From positions 124,001 through 188,000 of the forward strand of contig NZ_NSBT01000018.1 of NCBI RefSeq assembly GCF_002285435.1: a stretch of 64,000 bases of DNA, in the 5' to 3' direction. The DNA is from Actibacterium ureilyticum. Lineage in GTDB: Bacteria; Pseudomonadota; Alphaproteobacteria; Rhodobacterales; Rhodobacteraceae. A program made the translations under genes and the position numbers. The notes under the pieces were generated by a model that made no database searches, had not been told where the DNA came from, and saw nothing but the letters and a program-made list of their open reading frames with translations. Positions within the stretch are counted from its first letter, which is position 1. Each line of letters starts with the position of its first letter. Below, one piece after another: positions 48,069 to 57,621 of the stretch.

Positions 48069-48626
48069 CTATTTCGTGATCTTCTCGACCGTCAGGTTGC
48101 CGTTGGTGTAAACGCAGATATCGGCGGCAATCGCCATCGCCTTGCGCGCGATATCCTCGGCCGACAAGTCGGTTTCCATCAGCCCGCGCGCCGCGGCCAG
48201 CGCGAAATTCCCGCCCGAGCCGATGGCGGCAACATCATGTTCCGGCGCCAGAACATCGCCCGCACCGGTGATCACGTAAATCTCGGCCCCGTCGCTGACG
48301 ATCAGCATCGCTTCCAGCTTTTGCAGGTACTTGTCGGTGCGCCAATCCTTGGCCAGTTCCACCGCCGCGCGCTGCAATTGGCCGGGCGTCGCTTCCAGCT
48401 TGGCCTCCAACCGTTCCAGCAGGGTAAAGGCATCCGCCGTCGACCCGGCAAAGCCGCACACCACGTCATGCCCGCCGGGGCTCAGGCGGCGCACCTTGCG
48501 CGCGGTGCCCTTGATGACGGTCTGGCCCAGGCTGACCTGCCCGTCGCCCGCGATCACGACCTCGTCGCCGCGTTTTACACCGATGATGGTGGTGCCGTGC
48601 CAACCGGGGAATTGATCGTCTGCCAT
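48069..48626 (-). CDS. hslV: ATP-dependent protease proteolytic subunit HslV
   Basis: 185 aa. An N-terminal propeptide ([11 protein letters not shown]) would be removed to expose the catalytic Thr12 in TTIIGVKRG. The [22 protein letters not shown] and [17 protein letters not shown] segments are classic. It forms the chambered peptidase with HslU. A heat-shock-type promoter is recognisable upstream. Confidence 0.97.
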   Translation of the reverse strand: MADDQFPGWHGTTIIGVKRGDEVVIAGDGQVSLGQTVIKGTARKVRRLSPGGHDVVCGFAGSTADAFTLLERLEAKLEATPGQLQRAAVELAKDWRTDKYLQKLEAMLIVSDGAEIYVITGAGDVLAPEHDVAAIGSGGNFALAAARGLMETDLSAEDIARKAMAIAADICVYTNGNLTVEKITK

Positions 48627-48650
48627 GGGGCCTCCTTTACGGGTTTCGAC

Positions 48651-48681
48651 CTATATGGCGGTTGCGGGCCGGGCGCACAAG
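48651..48681 (-). promoter_or_regulatory. Sigma-32 (RpoH)-type promoter for hslV
   Basis: On the minus strand CTTG opens at 48681 and the -10 block CGCCATATA ends at about 48653, matching the heat-shock consensus CTTGAA-N13-15-CCCCATNTA in seven of nine -10 positions. It lies 25 bp upstream of the hslV start, after AAAGGAGG. Confidence 0.6.
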
Positions 48682-48689
48682 CGGCCACG

Positions 48690-48710
48690 AAAAAGGGCGC
48701 CGAAGCGCCC
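48690..48710 (-). terminator. Rho-independent terminator of trxA
   Basis: On the minus strand a GGGCGC-TTCG-GCGCCC hairpin, with a stable UUCG tetraloop, is followed by TTTTT. It ends the trxA transcript before hslV. Confidence 0.88.
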
Positions 48711-48736
48711 CCATCGACAGGCTCAAGGCCGGTGGC

Positions 48737-49057
48737 TCAGATCGATTCCTCGATCCAGCTTTGCAGCGCGGCCTTGGGCGCGGCGCCGATCTTGTTCGAC
48801 ACGACCTCGCCGCCCTTGAACAGGAACAGCGCGGGGATGCCGCGAACACCCATCTGCGCGGGCGAGTTCGGGTTTTCGTCGACATTGACCTTCACGATCT
48901 TCACCTTGCCGTCGAGCTCGTTCGAAAGCTCTTCCAGCGCGGGGCCGATCTGTTTGCAGGGGCCGCACCATTCGGCCCAGAAGTCGACGACGACCGGAAT
49001 ATCGGAATTCTTGACTTCGGCGTCAAAGGTGGAGTCGGTGACAGCGACGGTTGCCAT
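48737..49057 (-). CDS. trxA: Thioredoxin
   Basis: 106 aa from ATG 49057, with AAGGAG upstream. The active site WCGPC (Cys31-Cys34) and the IPALFLF cis-proline are visible. It is the main cytosolic disulfide reductant with thioredoxin reductase. It is last on the minus strand after addA, with its own terminator. Confidence 0.97.
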   Translation of the reverse strand: MATVAVTDSTFDAEVKNSDIPVVVDFWAEWCGPCKQIGPALEELSNELDGKVKIVKVNVDENPNSPAQMGVRGIPALFLFKGGEVVSNKIGAAPKAALQSWIEESI

Positions 49058-49093
49058 GATGGTTCTCCTTGGCACAAGCGTTGGGTGTGAAAC

Positions 49094-52000
49094 CTAGGCA
49101 GGCGGCCGGGTATCGTCAAGATGGCCCGCCCGGCGTAACGCGGCCGTGATCAGCGCATCGGGCAGCGGCATCAGCGTGGCGGTCCGGGTCCACAGCAACG
49201 CGGTTTCGATCTGTTTGCCCGGGTATATCTGCCGCAGCGCCGCGGCATAGGCGCCCATTTGCCGCAACAGGCCTTCGGGCACGTCGTCGGCCCGGGTCGG
49301 GACGACCAGGTTCGATTTGAAATCGATCACCTGCACGCGGTCATCGGAGACAATCAGCCGGTCGACCGCCCCATGCACCCGCGTGCCGTCCAGCTCGGGC
49401 AGGCTGGCGGTCAGGTCGACCTCGACCAGGGCATCGGGTGCGAAAACGGCGGCCAGATCAGGTGCGTCCAGCACGCCTGTGGCCTCGACCAGCAGGTCCG
49501 GGATATCCGCCGGATCGGCCGGGTCCGAGGCGCGGGCCAACAGGCGCGGGGTCAGATCGGCCCATGCCGCGCGCGGTGCGGCGGGCAGGTGTTCCAGCAA
49601 CAGGTGAATGTGACGCCCCCGGATCAGCGACAGCGCCTCGTCCCCGTCGCCGGGGGCGGTGAACAACGCCTTTGCCCCGCCCAGATCCGAAGGCGCCAGG
49701 CTGGCGGGCGGACGGGCCGGTGTTTCGATCGGGGTGCGCGCCCAGCCGGGGATATCGGGCAAAGCGGTTGGCGTGATTTCACAAATCTGTTGAATTTCAC
49801 CAGACCAGTTGCCGCTTTCCAGCCGCTTGCCCCGCCCCAGCGGGAAATCCGCTTCGACCGCGCCCGCACGGTCCATCCCCGTTTCGATCCGCTGATACCA
49901 GCTTTCGCCCTTGCCCAGATCGCCGGCGGCGCAGACGATCAGCCATTGTTCGGCCCGCGTCAGCGCGACGTATAGCAAGCGCTGGCGCTCGTCCTCTTGC
50001 CGGGCGCGCAGGTCGTCGCGCAGGGCCTGAACCGGTGCGCCGCTTTCATCGGCGCGCGGCCCCCAGATCGGCAGGTCACCGGGTCCGCGCAGGATCTCGT
50101 CACGGATGCGGATGTCGCGCTTGGCGGTGTCGGGCAGGATGACAATCGGCGCCTCCAACCCCTTGGCGCCATGCACGGTCATCACGCGGATCTCGTCGCT
50201 GTTGCCGTCATGCTGGCGCTTGATTTCGACATCCTCGGTCTGCAGCCAGGACAGGAACCCGATCAGGCTGGGCACCTGCCCGCGTTCATAATCCAGCGCC
50301 AGCGCCAGCAGCGCGTCGATGCCATCCTCGGCCTCGGGGCCCAGGCGCGCGATCAGGTTACGCCGCCCGTCATGGCGGGTCAGGATCCGGTCCAACAGCT
50401 CGAACGGGCGCAGGTAATCGGTATCGTCGCGCAGCGCATGCAGGACACGCGCGGTCGGGTCCGCCGGATCGACCCGGTTCCGGAACGCCGTCCACAGATG
50501 GGTTTCCGACCGGGCCGCCGCCAGATCGTAAAGCCGCCCCTCGTCCCAGCCGAACAGCGGCGAGCGCAGGGCGACGGCCAGCGACAGGCTGTCCTCGGGC
50601 GTGGCCAGGAACGACAGCAGCGCGGTCAGATCCTTGACCGCCAGTTCGCCGCCGATCTTCAGCCGGTCCGCCCCGGCGATCGCCAACCCGCGCGCCTTGC
50701 ACGCGCGGATCATCTCGTGAAACAGGTCCGAGCGCCGCTGTACCAGGATCAGGAAATCCCCGGGCCGCACCGGGCGCATGCCGTCACGATCCGCAATCCG
50801 GTCCCCACGGGCGATCATCGTCTCTATTTCAGCCGAAACCGCCTCGGCCAGCTGCACAGAATGGTGTTCCGGCGCCAACAGATCGACCGGGTCCGACCAA
50901 TGCGGGGGATCGGGCTCTGCGACCTTGTCGATCACCGGCCACAGATCGACCCGCCCCGGCAGATCGGCGCGAAACGCGCGGTGCAACTGTTCCTGCCCCA
51001 GCCCGCGCCGGTCGTTTTCGGGAAAACAGCAATCCACCAGGTTCAGGATCGCCTCGGCCGAGCGAAAGGAGTATTCCAGCTGCAGATCGGCCAGTGCGAT
51101 CGCGATATCGCCAAGCTTCTGCCGGAAGTGTTCTTTCATCCGGTCAAAACCCTCGGGGTCGGCACCCTGAAAGGAATAGATCGACTGTTTCTTGTCCCCT
51201 ACGACGAAAATCGTCCGGGCGCGGTCGGTATGCGCGCCCTGCCCGGCGGTGAATTCCTGCGCCAGCGCGGTGATCACCTGCCATTGTTCGGGGCTGGTAT
51301 CCTGTGCCTCGTCCACCAGGATGTGCGCGATGCCGCCATCCAGCCGGTAAAGCACCCATTCCGCGACGCCGGGATCGGCCAACAGGTCGCGGGTCCGCAG
51401 GATCAGATCGTCGAAATCCAGCCACCCATGCCGGTGCTTGCGCGCGGCATATTCGGTCAGGAACGCCCGCGCGAACCCATGCAGCGCCAGCGTCTTGCGC
51501 GCCGCGATCAGCGCCAGGCGGCGCGGCCGCACCTGTTCGACTCGGGCCATTAGCGCCTCGATGTCTGGCATATGCGGTGCCAGTGCGGCCTGTGTCGCCT
51601 TGGTCGGAAACGTGCCTATCTTGGCGGAAAACGGCTCTTTGGCCTTTGCGCCGGTCAGGAAAACGGATTCCAGAACGGAAAGTTCGGCACCGCCGGGGGT
51701 CACTGCGCGCAGCTTTTCGGCATTGCCGACGTCGGTCGGTTTACCAATGGCCATCGCGGACAGCATCTCGGGCCACCAATCCTCCTCGGAGCCATCCCAG
51801 ACCTCAGCCAGCAAATCTACCTCGTCGTATCCGGGGGGCAGATCCAGCTGTTTCCAGATCAGATCCGGATCGGGTGATCCGGGAAACAGCGCGCGATACT
51901 TAACGATCTCAGCCAAAAGCTGATCCAGACTGTCGCCGGTGAACACCTGCACAAGGTCGGCGAACACCCCGGCCTGCGGCCCCTCGGCGATCTCTTCGAC

Positions 52001-52477
52001 GATTTCACTGCGCAGCCTATGCGCCGCGCGGTCGTCCATCTCGACGAACTGCGGGCTGACCCCGGCCTCCAGCGGAAAACGCCGCAGGATCGCGGCGCAG
52101 AACGAATGGATCGTCTGGATCTTCAGCCCGCCGGGGGTCTCGATGGCCTGCGCAAACAGTCGCCGCGCCGTCGCCAGCCGGTCGCCAGTGGCCGCGCCAT
52201 CCGCACCCAACGTGTCCAGTTGATTGGACAGCGCCGCATCGTCCAGCATCGCCCAGGCGCCCAGCCGCTGGAACAGCCGGTTCTGCATCTCGCTCGCCGC
52301 GGCCTTGGTATAGGTCAGGCACAGGATCTGTTGCGGATCGACCCCCTGCAACAAAAGCCGCGCCACCCGGTCGGTCAGCACCCGGGTCTTGCCCGACCCC
52401 GCATTCGCCGATAGCCAGGTCGATACGCCGGGATCGGCGGCCTGCACCTGCCGCTCGGTGGCTGCGTCACGTTTCAT
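49094..52477 (-). CDS. addA: Double-strand break repair helicase-nuclease subunit AddA
   Basis: 1127 aa. UvrD-type helicase motifs run through the protein: motif I LSANAGSGKTRVL near residue 30, motif II ILVDEAQDTSPEQW, motif III FVVGDKKQSIYSFQGADP, and VMTVHGAKGLEAPIVILPD. A RecB-type nuclease lies near the end (VHGAVDRLIV, VIDFKSNLVVP). With AddB it resects broken DNA ends for RecA. It overlaps addB by 11 bp. Confidence 0.96.
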   Translation of the reverse strand: MKRDAATERQVQAADPGVSTWLSANAGSGKTRVLTDRVARLLLQGVDPQQILCLTYTKAAASEMQNRLFQRLGAWAMLDDAALSNQLDTLGADGAATGDRLATARRLFAQAIETPGGLKIQTIHSFCAAILRRFPLEAGVSPQFVEMDDRAAHRLRSEIVEEIAEGPQAGVFADLVQVFTGDSLDQLLAEIVKYRALFPGSPDPDLIWKQLDLPPGYDEVDLLAEVWDGSEEDWWPEMLSAMAIGKPTDVGNAEKLRAVTPGGAELSVLESVFLTGAKAKEPFSAKIGTFPTKATQAALAPHMPDIEALMARVEQVRPRRLALIAARKTLALHGFARAFLTEYAARKHRHGWLDFDDLILRTRDLLADPGVAEWVLYRLDGGIAHILVDEAQDTSPEQWQVITALAQEFTAGQGAHTDRARTIFVVGDKKQSIYSFQGADPEGFDRMKEHFRQKLGDIAIALADLQLEYSFRSAEAILNLVDCCFPENDRRGLGQEQLHRAFRADLPGRVDLWPVIDKVAEPDPPHWSDPVDLLAPEHHSVQLAEAVSAEIETMIARGDRIADRDGMRPVRPGDFLILVQRRSDLFHEMIRACKARGLAIAGADRLKIGGELAVKDLTALLSFLATPEDSLSLAVALRSPLFGWDEGRLYDLAAARSETHLWTAFRNRVDPADPTARVLHALRDDTDYLRPFELLDRILTRHDGRRNLIARLGPEAEDGIDALLALALDYERGQVPSLIGFLSWLQTEDVEIKRQHDGNSDEIRVMTVHGAKGLEAPIVILPDTAKRDIRIRDEILRGPGDLPIWGPRADESGAPVQALRDDLRARQEDERQRLLYVALTRAEQWLIVCAAGDLGKGESWYQRIETGMDRAGAVEADFPLGRGKRLESGNWSGEIQQICEITPTALPDIPGWARTPIETPARPPASLAPSDLGGAKALFTAPGDGDEALSLIRGRHIHLLLEHLPAAPRAAWADLTPRLLARASDPADPADIPDLLVEATGVLDAPDLAAVFAPDALVEVDLTASLPELDGTRVHGAVDRLIVSDDRVQVIDFKSNLVVPTRADDVPEGLLRQMGAYAAALRQIYPGKQIETALLWTRTATLMPLPDALITAALRRAGHLDDTRPPA

Positions 52478-55412
52478 CGCCGACCCTCATCACCTGTGGG
52501 GGCATGCTTTCGTCCCATTCGCCGAATCGCGACAGTTGATCGTAATCGGTTTCGTCGCGGCGGCTGAACAGCATGCGCCGCGCGGCATAGCCTTGTTGCG
52601 GATTGCGATAGCGGTCGATCAGCGTTTCCAGATCTGCCCAGGTCTTTGCGATCAGGCCGGGCTCCAGCGGGATTTCCGACACGCCGGGCTTCGCGCCCAG
52701 CCCGATATAGGCGACGCGGGAAACCGGCTCGGGCGGCAAATCGTCGAAACCGCCCCGCTCTGCCATCGCGGCCTCTAGCAGCAATTGCTTGTCGAATGCC
52801 TTGACCGTCTTCTCGGACGGCGGGGTCCCGGTTTTATAGTCATAGATGACCAGCCCGCCGGCATTCAAACGGTCGATCCGGTCGGCCTCGGCACTTAGCT
52901 GAAAGCCGTTTTGCAGTGTAACAGAGCCTTTTCGTTCCAACGCGACCCAGTTGCCTTCGCTTTGCCGGCGTATCTCGTCGGCGACAAAGGCCCGCGCCAC
53001 CCGTGTCAGGCGCGCGCGCCACATCTGCCGGGCTGCGGGCCAGGGCGCCTCGGCCGACAGCACCGCGTCGGCAATCGACAGCAGCCCCTGAACCGCCATC
53101 GGGTCGGCGGGGTCGATGTCTGATGCCACGAAACGCTCCATCACCGCGTGCAGGATCGTGCCGCGCAGTGGGGCATCGGGTTGCGGCAACAACGGATCCA
53201 GCGGGCGCAGTCGCAGGATATACCCGGCATAGATCGCATAAGGATCGCGGATCAGCGTCTGAATCCGCGTGACCGACAGACGCTCGGGGCGGATGTGGGC
53301 TGGCGGGTTGGGCGACGGGCGCGGGCTGGGGGCGACGGGCGCAAGCGGGGTTTCCAGCACCCGGGCCAGCGCGACCCACGCGTCCCCACGGGCACGCATC
53401 TGTTCCAGCGCGCGGTCGCCGCCCTGATCGGGCAGGCCCGCCAACAGGTTGGTCAGCCGATTGATCCAGCGCGCGGGCACGGTCTCGGCCTCGGCGTCGC
53501 GGGTGGCACGGGTCAGCACCACGGCGGGGCCACAGACGGCCTGTTGGAAGTCATGCGCCGACAGGCCGATCCGCCGTTCCGGCAGCAAAAGACCCAGCCG
53601 TTGCCGCATGTCGCGGCTCAGCCACGGATCGGGCGCGGGCTGGGCGGGCCAGCTGCCCTCGTTCAGGCCGCCCAGCACGATCAGGTCCGCGGATTGCACC
53701 CGTGCCTCGAGCGTGCCCCAGATCATGATCCGGGGATGAGTCTGCGCGGGCAGCCGCACCTCTTTCCCCGACAGATAACCGTAAATCAGGCTGGAATAGT
53801 CAAAGTTCGACAGCGAAAAATCATCCGTCGCCTCGGCGGCAAGCTGATCGAAAGCGGCTCTGGCTTCGGCGCCGGCCTCTTCCTTCCACAGATCGCCGAT
53901 GTTGCCGTCGGGACCGGCCGACAGTGCTTCGGCCAGGGCCATATGGGTGTCGACATGGGCGCAAAGAGGGCGTTCTTCGGCATCCGAAAGACCGTCGATC
54001 AGCCCGGCCAACCAGTTGGCCCAGACCACGCGATGATCCGCGTCTTTGCGGCTTTCGGCCCAGCCGATCAGGTCGGGGCCGGCCGGAAACACCGGGCCAT
54101 TGCGCCGCAATTCCAGCTCCAGCTCGCGCGTCCAAAGCAGGTGTTGGCCCCGGTCGGACCCGGTGGCGGTCAGCGGATGGGTCAAAAGCGACAACAGGCT
54201 GACCGGCGTCAGCCTTTGCCCGACCTGTTCCGCGATCAGGCGCAGGAAACGCCCCGGCGCCGTCAGATGCAGCGGCGTGCCCGCGCTGTCATCGGGCAGG
54301 ATGCCCCACCGGTCCAGCGCGGCGGTGACCTGGCGCGTCAGGTTGCGGTCGGGCGACACCAGCGCGACGGTTTTGCCCTCCTCAGCGGCGTTGCGCAGAC
54401 ACAGCGCGATGGACAGCGCCTCGGCTCGCGGGGATGGCGCCTCGATCAGGGTCATGTTGCGCGTGGCGGTGGGCAGATCCGGCAAACCCGGCCCGTCCCG
54501 CAGCCATTGATCGGTGACCGGCGCTGGCCGCAGCGCCAGCGAGATCAGGGCATTTCGCGCCGGATCAGGGCCTGTTTTCCCGGTCCACGGGTGAATATCC
54601 GTTGGCGGGATGTCCAGGGCGCGGGCCAGATAGGCAAAGCGGTACTGCGGGTGATCCTCGCCCGAGCTGGGCCGGTTCAGCGCCTGCCAGACGGTGGCGG
54701 GTTGGTCGAAATCGAACCCCGGCAGAACCACGGCCCCCTGTGGCAGCCGCGCGACGGCCTGCATCAACAGCGCGGTCGTCCCGCGCGAGCCGGTCGATCC
54801 GGCCAGGATCACCGGATTGTCGGGCGGCGCATCGGTCCAGCGTGCGATCAACGCCTGAACCGCCTGACGCTGCCGCGCCTCGGGGTCCAGCGCATCGGTG
54901 CCGGTGGCGGCCAGATAGGCCTCGGCGATTTCGACGAAGCGGCGGGTGCGCTGCCAATGCGCCGCCAGATGGCTGACATCCAGATCGTGCAGCGCCCGGG
55001 GCGACACGCCCTCGCCCTGCAACTCGTCCAGCAGCCCGGCCAGCAGGTCGGACAGGTCGAACAGGGCCGAGCGCGGCGCAAGCTCGGGCTCTTGCCGGGT
55101 CAGGCGATCGACCAGACGCATCAGCTCCAGCCGCCTGCCCAGCCCCGAAGCCGCCGGGGGCAGTTCGGGCAGCGACAGATCGTTCGCCAGATCGGTGACC
55201 ACGGAAACCCGTGGCAGCAGCCGCTCCGGGCCGGTGTCAAAAACCTCGCGCAGACGGCGTTTCATCCGATGCGTGTTCACGATCAGATGCACCCGTGCCC
55301 AATCCTGCGGCGGCGCTGAAATCAGTCTCTGTTCCAGCCCGGAAACCAGGGTTTCCGAAAAATCCAGCCCCGGCGGTATCCCGAAAAGCCGCGGTGTCGC
55401 GGGGTCAAACAT
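52467..55412 (-). CDS. addB: Double-strand break repair nuclease subunit AddB
   Basis: 981 aa from ATG 55412; the frame extends upstream as antisense inside murU. The N-terminal region has a degenerate helicase core, and the C-terminal nuclease has the metal-binding VIYDYKTGTPPSEKTV followed by QLLLEAAM. It starts 8 bp inside the end of murU and ends inside addA, so expression of the five genes is closely linked. Confidence 0.95.
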   Translation of the reverse strand: MFDPATPRLFGIPPGLDFSETLVSGLEQRLISAPPQDWARVHLIVNTHRMKRRLREVFDTGPERLLPRVSVVTDLANDLSLPELPPAASGLGRRLELMRLVDRLTRQEPELAPRSALFDLSDLLAGLLDELQGEGVSPRALHDLDVSHLAAHWQRTRRFVEIAEAYLAATGTDALDPEARQRQAVQALIARWTDAPPDNPVILAGSTGSRGTTALLMQAVARLPQGAVVLPGFDFDQPATVWQALNRPSSGEDHPQYRFAYLARALDIPPTDIHPWTGKTGPDPARNALISLALRPAPVTDQWLRDGPGLPDLPTATRNMTLIEAPSPRAEALSIALCLRNAAEEGKTVALVSPDRNLTRQVTAALDRWGILPDDSAGTPLHLTAPGRFLRLIAEQVGQRLTPVSLLSLLTHPLTATGSDRGQHLLWTRELELELRRNGPVFPAGPDLIGWAESRKDADHRVVWANWLAGLIDGLSDAEERPLCAHVDTHMALAEALSAGPDGNIGDLWKEEAGAEARAAFDQLAAEATDDFSLSNFDYSSLIYGYLSGKEVRLPAQTHPRIMIWGTLEARVQSADLIVLGGLNEGSWPAQPAPDPWLSRDMRQRLGLLLPERRIGLSAHDFQQAVCGPAVVLTRATRDAEAETVPARWINRLTNLLAGLPDQGGDRALEQMRARGDAWVALARVLETPLAPVAPSPRPSPNPPAHIRPERLSVTRIQTLIRDPYAIYAGYILRLRPLDPLLPQPDAPLRGTILHAVMERFVASDIDPADPMAVQGLLSIADAVLSAEAPWPAARQMWRARLTRVARAFVADEIRRQSEGNWVALERKGSVTLQNGFQLSAEADRIDRLNAGGLVIYDYKTGTPPSEKTVKAFDKQLLLEAAMAERGGFDDLPPEPVSRVAYIGLGAKPGVSEIPLEPGLIAKTWADLETLIDRYRNPQQGYAARRMLFSRRDETDYDQLSRFGEWDESMPPQVMRVGDET

Positions 55413-56100
55413 CGCCCGCACCGGACAGCATCTGTTCGGCCAGGGTAATCCCCTGGGGATGCCCCACGTCGCACCACTGGCCCTGATGCACGACGCCAAA
55501 GATGCGTTCGTCCACCAGCATGGAATCCCACAGCAGGTTCAGCGAAAAGATCGGGTCGGCGATGGTGGCCAGCCCCTCGGTCCGCAGGATCTGCACCCCG
55601 GTATAGACATGGCCCGGCCCGCGGTTCAGCCGCCCGCCCGGTGAAAGGGTGAAATCCCCTGCGCCGGTGTGGCCGATGGCATTTTCCCGCGGCACCAGCA
55701 GCAGTAGCGCATCCATCTTGTCCGGGTCCCACGCCCGCGCCAGCTGTGCCAGCGGGTTGTCGCCCGACCAGACCGCGTCGGTGTTCATCGTGAAAACCGG
55801 ATCCATGCCCAGATGCGGCAAGGCCTGTTTCAGCCCGCCGCCGGTATCCAGCAGCGCCGGGCTTTCGTCCGAGATCGTGACCGGGCGGTCGCGCAGATAG
55901 GCCGCGATCTGATTGCCGTGGTAATGCGTGTTGACCACCACCGTCGACAGATCGGCCCGATCAACGATGTCCAGCGCATGTTGCAGCAGCGGCTTTCCCG
56001 CCACCTTGATCAGCGGTTTGGGCGTGTCGCGGGTCAGCGGACCCATGCGCGTGCCGAAACCGGCCGCGAACATCATCAACGCGTCTGGAGTTTTGCGCAT
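55405..56100 (-). CDS. murU: N-acetylmuramate-1-phosphate uridylyltransferase
   Basis: 231 aa from ATG 56100. The nucleotidyltransferase signature is MFAAGFGTRMGPLTRDTPKPLIKVAGKPLL, with the acidic metal site MNTDAVWSGDNP. Adjacent AmgK supplies MurNAc-1-phosphate, so this is read as MurU, making UDP-MurNAc in a recycling route that bypasses MurA. Similarity to sugar-nucleotidyltransferases alone would not prove this; the neighbour does most of the work. It overlaps amgK by 25 bp and addB by 8 bp. Confidence 0.9.
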   Translation of the reverse strand: MRKTPDALMMFAAGFGTRMGPLTRDTPKPLIKVAGKPLLQHALDIVDRADLSTVVVNTHYHGNQIAAYLRDRPVTISDESPALLDTGGGLKQALPHLGMDPVFTMNTDAVWSGDNPLAQLARAWDPDKMDALLLLVPRENAIGHTGAGDFTLSPGGRLNRGPGHVYTGVQILRTEGLATIADPIFSLNLLWDSMLVDERIFGVVHQGQWCDVGHPQGITLAEQMLSGAGDV

Positions 56101-57101
56101 GCGCCCTTGATCCTGTTGCGAACGGTTTCGTCGGGGGGCGGCAGATGGGTCAGGACCAGCTCCCGGACCTTGTGCAGTGCCGGGTGGGCCAGATCGGCCA
56201 TCAGATGCGCCCAGACACGTGGCAGCAGATCGACATAACCCGGCTTGCCATCGCGGCAGCAAAGCCGCGCGAAAACGCCGACGATCCGCAGGTTGCGTTG
56301 GGCCGCGATCACGGCGGCGGCGGTGGCGAAGGCCTGTGGGTCCTGCCCGGTCCGCGCGACATAGCGGTCGAAAAGCGCCTGTCGTAGGTCGGCGGGCACA
56401 TCGCGCCGCGCGTCTTCCAGCAACGAGACCAGGTCATAGGCCCGATGCCCCGCCATCGCGTCCTGAAAATCCAGCAGACCGACCCGCGCCAGCCCCTGCC
56501 GTTCTGGCAGCCAAAGCAGGTTTTCGGCATGGTAATCGCGCAGGATCAGCACATCCGGCGTCGTGGCGATTTCGGTCAAAAGCGGCTCGAACATGGCTGA
56601 AAGCACGGCTTTGGCGGGCGCGTCTTCGGCTTTGGCCGCGGGAAGGTACCAATCGAAGGCCAGCGCCGACAGCGTTGTCATCAGCCCGGCGTCATAGCGT
56701 GCGATCCCCGCAGGGGCGGGATGGGTGTGCAGATCGGCCAGCAGGTCGACCGCCGCGCCATAGATTTCGGGTTCGATCCCGGGATCGGTCTGGGCGACCC
56801 GCGCGAACAGCGCGTCACCCAGATCCTCGAGCAGAAGGAAGCCATTCTCGCGGTCTTCGCCAAAGATCGCCGGGGCGCTTAGTCCCAGTTGCCGCAGATG
56901 GGTGTCGATGGCGATGAAGGGCGCGATATCCTCGCCCTTGTGCGGGGGCGCATCCATCAGAACCGCCGCGGCGCCATCGGGTCGGGCCAGACGTTCGTAC
57001 CGGCGGCTTGAGGCATCGCCGGCCAGCGCGTGGCGCGCGGCCTCGGCCCAGCCGGTGTTCTGCAGGAAACGCCGCAGCGCGTTGTCGCGGGTGTCAGACA
57101 T
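56076..57101 (-). CDS. amgK: Anomeric sugar kinase AmgK (MurNAc/GlcNAc kinase)
   Basis: 341 aa. An aminoglycoside-phosphotransferase-fold kinase with nucleotide-binding ASSRRYERLARPDG, catalytic loop LRDYHAENLLWL and metal Asp in LLDFQDAMAGH. AmgK phosphorylates recycled MurNAc (or GlcNAc) at the anomeric carbon for MurU. The pair gives fosfomycin tolerance where studied in other bacteria. tsaE overlaps its start by 8 bp. Confidence 0.9.
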   Translation of the reverse strand: MSDTRDNALRRFLQNTGWAEAARHALAGDASSRRYERLARPDGAAAVLMDAPPHKGEDIAPFIAIDTHLRQLGLSAPAIFGEDRENGFLLLEDLGDALFARVAQTDPGIEPEIYGAAVDLLADLHTHPAPAGIARYDAGLMTTLSALAFDWYLPAAKAEDAPAKAVLSAMFEPLLTEIATTPDVLILRDYHAENLLWLPERQGLARVGLLDFQDAMAGHRAYDLVSLLEDARRDVPADLRQALFDRYVARTGQDPQAFATAAAVIAAQRNLRIVGVFARLCCRDGKPGYVDLLPRVWAHLMADLAHPALHKVRELVLTHLPPPDETVRNRIKGACAKLQTR

Positions 57102-57579
57102 GCGGCTGAACCTCCTTCGCCAGGGCCTGCCAGCGGGGGTCGGTGGCGAAGACCGTCAGCTGTCGGTCGTCGGGCTGGTCGCCATGCGAGAGGCGCAGGG
57201 TGACCGCGTTTTCCGGCGTCATCTCGCCCAGGCGGTCGGGCCATTCGATCAGGCAGACCCCGGTGTCGAACGCATCGATCAGGCCCAGCTCGATCACCTC
57301 GTCCGGGCTGCCCAGCCGATAGAGGTCGGCGTGCCAGATTTCGAAATCCGGTGTCGCATAGGTCTGGACCAAGGTGAAGGTCGGCGAGGGCACGTCTTCG
57401 GGCGTGGTCAGCAGCGATTGGATCAGCGCGCGCGCAAACAGCGATTTGCCCGCGCCGATCGGCCCCTCAAGCAGGATCACATCGCCGGGCCGCAGCATCG
57501 GCGCCACCCGGCGGGCCAGACGCGCGGTGTCGGCTTCGCTGTGCAGAACGGTCGAGAGAAGCGGCGTGTCGGCTGGCAT
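57094..57579 (-). CDS. tsaE: tRNA threonylcarbamoyladenosine biosynthesis ATPase TsaE
   Basis: 161 aa. Walker A is LEGPIGAGKSLFARAL with Lys45; PSPTFTLVQTY, HADLYRL and CLIEWPDRLGE follow, the usual order. It supports TsaB/TsaD in making t6A37. It is the first gene of the tsaE-amgK-murU-addB-addA run. Confidence 0.96.
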   Translation of the reverse strand: MPADTPLLSTVLHSEADTARLARRVAPMLRPGDVILLEGPIGAGKSLFARALIQSLLTTPEDVPSPTFTLVQTYATPDFEIWHADLYRLGSPDEVIELGLIDAFDTGVCLIEWPDRLGEMTPENAVTLRLSHGDQPDDRQLTVFATDPRWQALAKEVQPHV

Positions 57580-57621
57580 GGCGCAAGTTTTAACGCCTGC
57601 CCCGTCACCCGCAAGGGGCGA

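Noticed and set aside
53148-55319. 723-aa open frame on the plus strand
   Set aside because: Antisense to addB, low-complexity Arg/Gln/Gly composition, no start context.
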